Source of the DNA: Fuerstiella marisgermanici
GTDB lineage: Bacteria > Planctomycetota > Planctomycetia > Planctomycetales > Planctomycetaceae
Direction of reading: 5' to 3'
NCBI RefSeq assembly: GCF_001983935.1
Contig: NZ_CP017641.1
Location: 3,162,001-3,226,000 of the forward strand
DNA: 64,000 nucleotides
Part shown: in pieces, positions 63,470 through 64,000 of the stretch
Layout of the letters: each line of letters opens with the position of its first letter
Numbering within the stretch: the stretch's first letter is position 1
The notes under the pieces: model-generated
Databases searched by the model: none
Seen by the model: the letters and a program-made list of their open reading frames with translations, nothing else
Told to the model about the DNA's origin: nothing
Translations under genes and position numbers: made by a program

Positions 63470-64000
63470 CTACCAGTAGCCCCACTGTTGAGTCGACATG
63501 ACGTACAGCCCCAGCAGTAGATTGGCGACGGCGTGCATCAGCACGCACGCGGACAGGCTTTTGGTTTTCACGGCCACGCCGTACGCCAGCAGGCCGTAGA
63601 AGGTGGCTCCGAAATAGTCGACTGGAGCGTGAGCCAGCACAAACAAAGCTGTCACGACCACAAGGCTTAGCTTATGAAAAGTGCCGAAGGGAACCTGCCA
63701 GTAATCGCCGTCCATGTCGGCCACAAACCGCATCAGGAATCCTCGCCAGAAGATCTCTTCCACCAGCGGCACCACCAGCACCAGTCGAGCGAACCGGAAC
63801 AGCACTGTCGCCCAATACCAGCCCGGTCCGTATGCCGATACTGCCGACGGATCGAAGCCGTCAGATCGATCAGCGAAGCCGACGTACTTCCACCAGCCTT
63901 CCGACAGTTCAAGTGATCGAAACAGAAACCCGGGCGCGAGCCAAACCACGATGCCCAGCACTCCGGCGGCCGAGGCCAGTAGCCAGCCTGTGTGAGGCCG
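63470..64000 (-). CDS. CPBP/CAAX-prenyl-protease-related membrane protease (5' end beyond the window)
   Basis: The open reverse frame continues through the window edge without a stop, so the N-terminus is missing. The visible part (at least 176 residues) has several membrane segments and the three CPBP motifs: EEIFWRGFL (EExxxR), FVLAHAP, and a final His in LMHAVANLLLG. The ending MSTQQWGYW and overall order fit the TIGR03008-type CAAX-protease-related family, which often accompanies exosortase/PEP-CTERM systems. No exosortase is visible here. It lies 78 bases from the IS256 right end. Confidence 0.82.
   Translation of the reverse strand, partial: RPHTGWLLASAAGVLGIVVWLAPGFLFRSLELSEGWWKYVGFADRSDGFDPSAVSAYGPGWYWATVLFRFARLVLVVPLVEEIFWRGFLMRFVADMDGDYWQVPFGTFHKLSLVVVTALFVLAHAPVDYFGATFYGLLAYGVAVKTKSLSACVLMHAVANLLLGLYVMSTQQWGYW

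Overview
The window looks like a chromosome segment from a planctomycete (Planctomycetota, Planctomycetaceae-like). The evidence is the gene content: a cytochrome-c/DUF1549/DUF1553 protein (48912-52046), a TIGR03009-type protein, two ECF sigma factors, Ser/Thr kinases with large membrane or C-terminal extensions, WD40 and PQQ propeller proteins, an MJ0042-type zinc-finger membrane protein, a CAAX-protease-related protein and a sulfotransferase. Coding density is moderate and the base composition is mildly GC-rich. I saw no tRNA, rRNA or CRISPR array.

Layout. 1-2000: a reverse-strand run of a secreted protein (cut by the window edge), a PTPS/QueD-like enzyme and a CitG-like enzyme, with overlapping genes. 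2066-12586: the branched-chain amino acid genes ilvB and ilvD, which bracket a reverse-strand cluster of a sulfotransferase, a phosphodiesterase, a degenerate GspE/PilB-like ATPase and a GT-C-like membrane protein. 12919-15121: a DUF2237 protein and, divergently, a membrane protein paired with an ExeA-like AAA ATPase. 15122-23704: an accessory region with a small membrane protein, a gene cut by an ISAs1-family element, and two translationally coupled WD40 proteins. 23869-34037: reverse-strand signalling and housekeeping genes (repeat-rich secreted protein, GGDEF, HDOD, PQQ propeller plus membrane Ser/Thr kinase, ParB, TIGR03009 protein). 34038-35621: mostly empty, with an orphan terminator. 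35622-46509: ECF sigma factor, carB, nucleoside-hydrolase-like protein, metallophosphoesterase, Lys-rich protein, a second ECF sigma factor and an atypical Ser/Thr kinase. 46666-57529: M24-like pseudo-enzyme, conserved hypothetical, the cytochrome/PSD1 protein, a STAS-like protein, then a tight forward run of alpha/beta hydrolase, SDR, ispD and a zinc-finger membrane protein. 57530-63400: a decayed, mobile-element-rich stretch holding gene remnants, an IS66-family element with clean ends and target duplication, and an IS256-family element. 63470-64000: a CPBP/CAAX protease cut by the window edge.

Functional links. IlvB, IlvD, CarB and IspD are ordinary biosynthesis. The 4627-10679 cluster could act on cell-surface glycoconjugates (sulfation, phosphodiester cleavage, polyprenyl-linked glycosyl transfer). 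Several proteins keep an enzyme fold but lack key residues: the GspE-like ATPase, the M24-like protein, the nucleoside-hydrolase-like protein and the HCD/DFN kinase. I see no single operon that is clearly a new system. The best candidates are the coupled soluble and membrane-anchored WD40 pair (18111-23656), the ExeA-like pair (13647-15121) and the degenerate secretion ATPase (6624-7973).
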